A stretch of DNA of 64,000 bases from Microcebus murinus. Taxonomy: Eukaryota > Chordata > Mammalia > Primates > Cheirogaleidae. The stretch lies in NCBI RefSeq assembly GCF_040939455.1, contig NC_134119.1, forward strand, positions 11,458,501 through 11,522,500, read 5' to 3'. The notes beneath the pieces were generated by a model, which saw only the letters and a list, made by a program, of their open reading frames with translations, ran no database searches and was not told the DNA's origin. Below, piece after piece: positions 63,151 to 64,000 of this stretch (position 1 is the stretch's first letter; every line of letters starts with the position of its first letter). The position numbers and the translations under genes were made by a program.

Positions 63151-64000
63151 CTCTGGTTTATTTTGAGATTGGGCCCACGTGAGCGGGCGTCGGTCCCCTC
63201 CTCTGCACAGCGTTTCTCCTCCCCTCGAACGCCGGCTCTCCGGTGGGGTGAGCGGAAGGAGCTCTGGCGTGGGATTCTGGGTTCGTAATCCCAGAACGGC
63301 CACATATGCACTGTGAGACTCTGGTCAGACCTTTCCTCTCTCTGGGCCTCGGTTTCCTCAGCTGGAAAATGGGCGTGGTGACTACCAAGCAGGGCGACTG
63401 GAAAGACAGGTGTGCTCACCAGTGCCAGGTGCCCAGCGCTGTGCCGGGCTGAGCACAGAGGCGTCGTTCATGCCAGGTTGTTTTCCCTTCCCTCCTTCCT
63501 TTTCTCAAGAGAGTTTCCCCCTGACCTTGCCATGATGCAGCGGTACCTCCCACGGCACCTCCACCTGCCGGAAGGCCTCTGCAACGAGCATGCCAAGGCG
63601 TGCCGGGAGGGGAGGCGTCTAAGCGCCCTAGGCTGCATCACAGCCCCCCATTCCTTGGTGGGCACAGGGAGCTCCTCTAGGCTACATAAAGTGCTGTGCA
63701 AATGCACCCCGGCGACAGTCCCTCCATTTCCCTCTTCCTCCTCCTAGGCTAATGCCCCCACGTCCCTCCCGTATAAAAATTGCTGGACCCTCCCTGGGCG
63801 CATGGCTACGTGGTTTTCCAGACAGAACAGAGCAGTCCCCCAGGGCTGAGCGCCTCTCATTACTAAGAGGGCCAGCTACAGAATTTGTGGGGCGCAGTAC
63901 AAAGTGAAAATGTGGCCCCCACATTCAAAAACTGGTAAGAATTTGAAGACGATGACAGCGGAGTGTTACAGCAACCGTGGAGCCCTGCTAAGTGCGGGCC

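Overview
The window is nuclear DNA from a strepsirrhine primate, most likely a lemur. Seven features are dimeric Alu-family SINEs. Four antisense copies and one sense copy carry the strepsirrhine-type A-rich linker and the lemur-type 'ttggtcaattaatttcttt' segment, and several have clear target-site duplications. L2, MIR, old LINE-1, MER20 and MER2-type repeats make up the older mammalian background. Codon-level identity of the coding exons with human genes supports a primate source. The exact species cannot be read from this window.

Two protein genes lie on the + strand, tail to head. Positions 1 to about 30 kb hold the last eight exons (3-10) of PTGIS (CYP8A1, prostacyclin synthase). They encode residues 67-500 of a protein that keeps the 500-residue human length and the P450 landmarks (Asn287, Glu347/Arg350, haem ligand Cys441). 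All splice sites are GT-AG, phases agree across every junction, and the frame is open to the stop at 27123-27125. A long 3' UTR follows, and its end is not settled. Exons 1-2 and the promoter are upstream of the window.

Positions of about 31-46 kb are intergenic. This stretch holds SINEs, L2 and LINE-1 relics, a MER20 and a GGAT tetranucleotide array. A dense CpG island then spans about 46.0-48.6 kb and contains the first coding exon of KCNB1 (Kv2.1; codons 1-189, ending just before transmembrane segment S1). The rest of the window (48.6-64 kb) is KCNB1 intron, and the remaining coding exon lies beyond the window.

The most noteworthy unexplained structures are three. First, PTGIS intron 4 has a 2.65-kb tandem array built from 12-bp units with recent 168-bp and 240-bp higher-order duplications. 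Second, two RE1/NRSE-like elements with expanded half-site spacing lie 157 bp apart in the KCNB1 CpG island, plus a near-canonical RE1-like match inside an L2 in KCNB1 intron 1. Third, a candidate spliced KCNB1 5' UTR carries a short upstream ORF. I found no mobile-gene system, RNA gene or novel protein family. The long ORFs in the tandem array and CpG island are best explained by composition.
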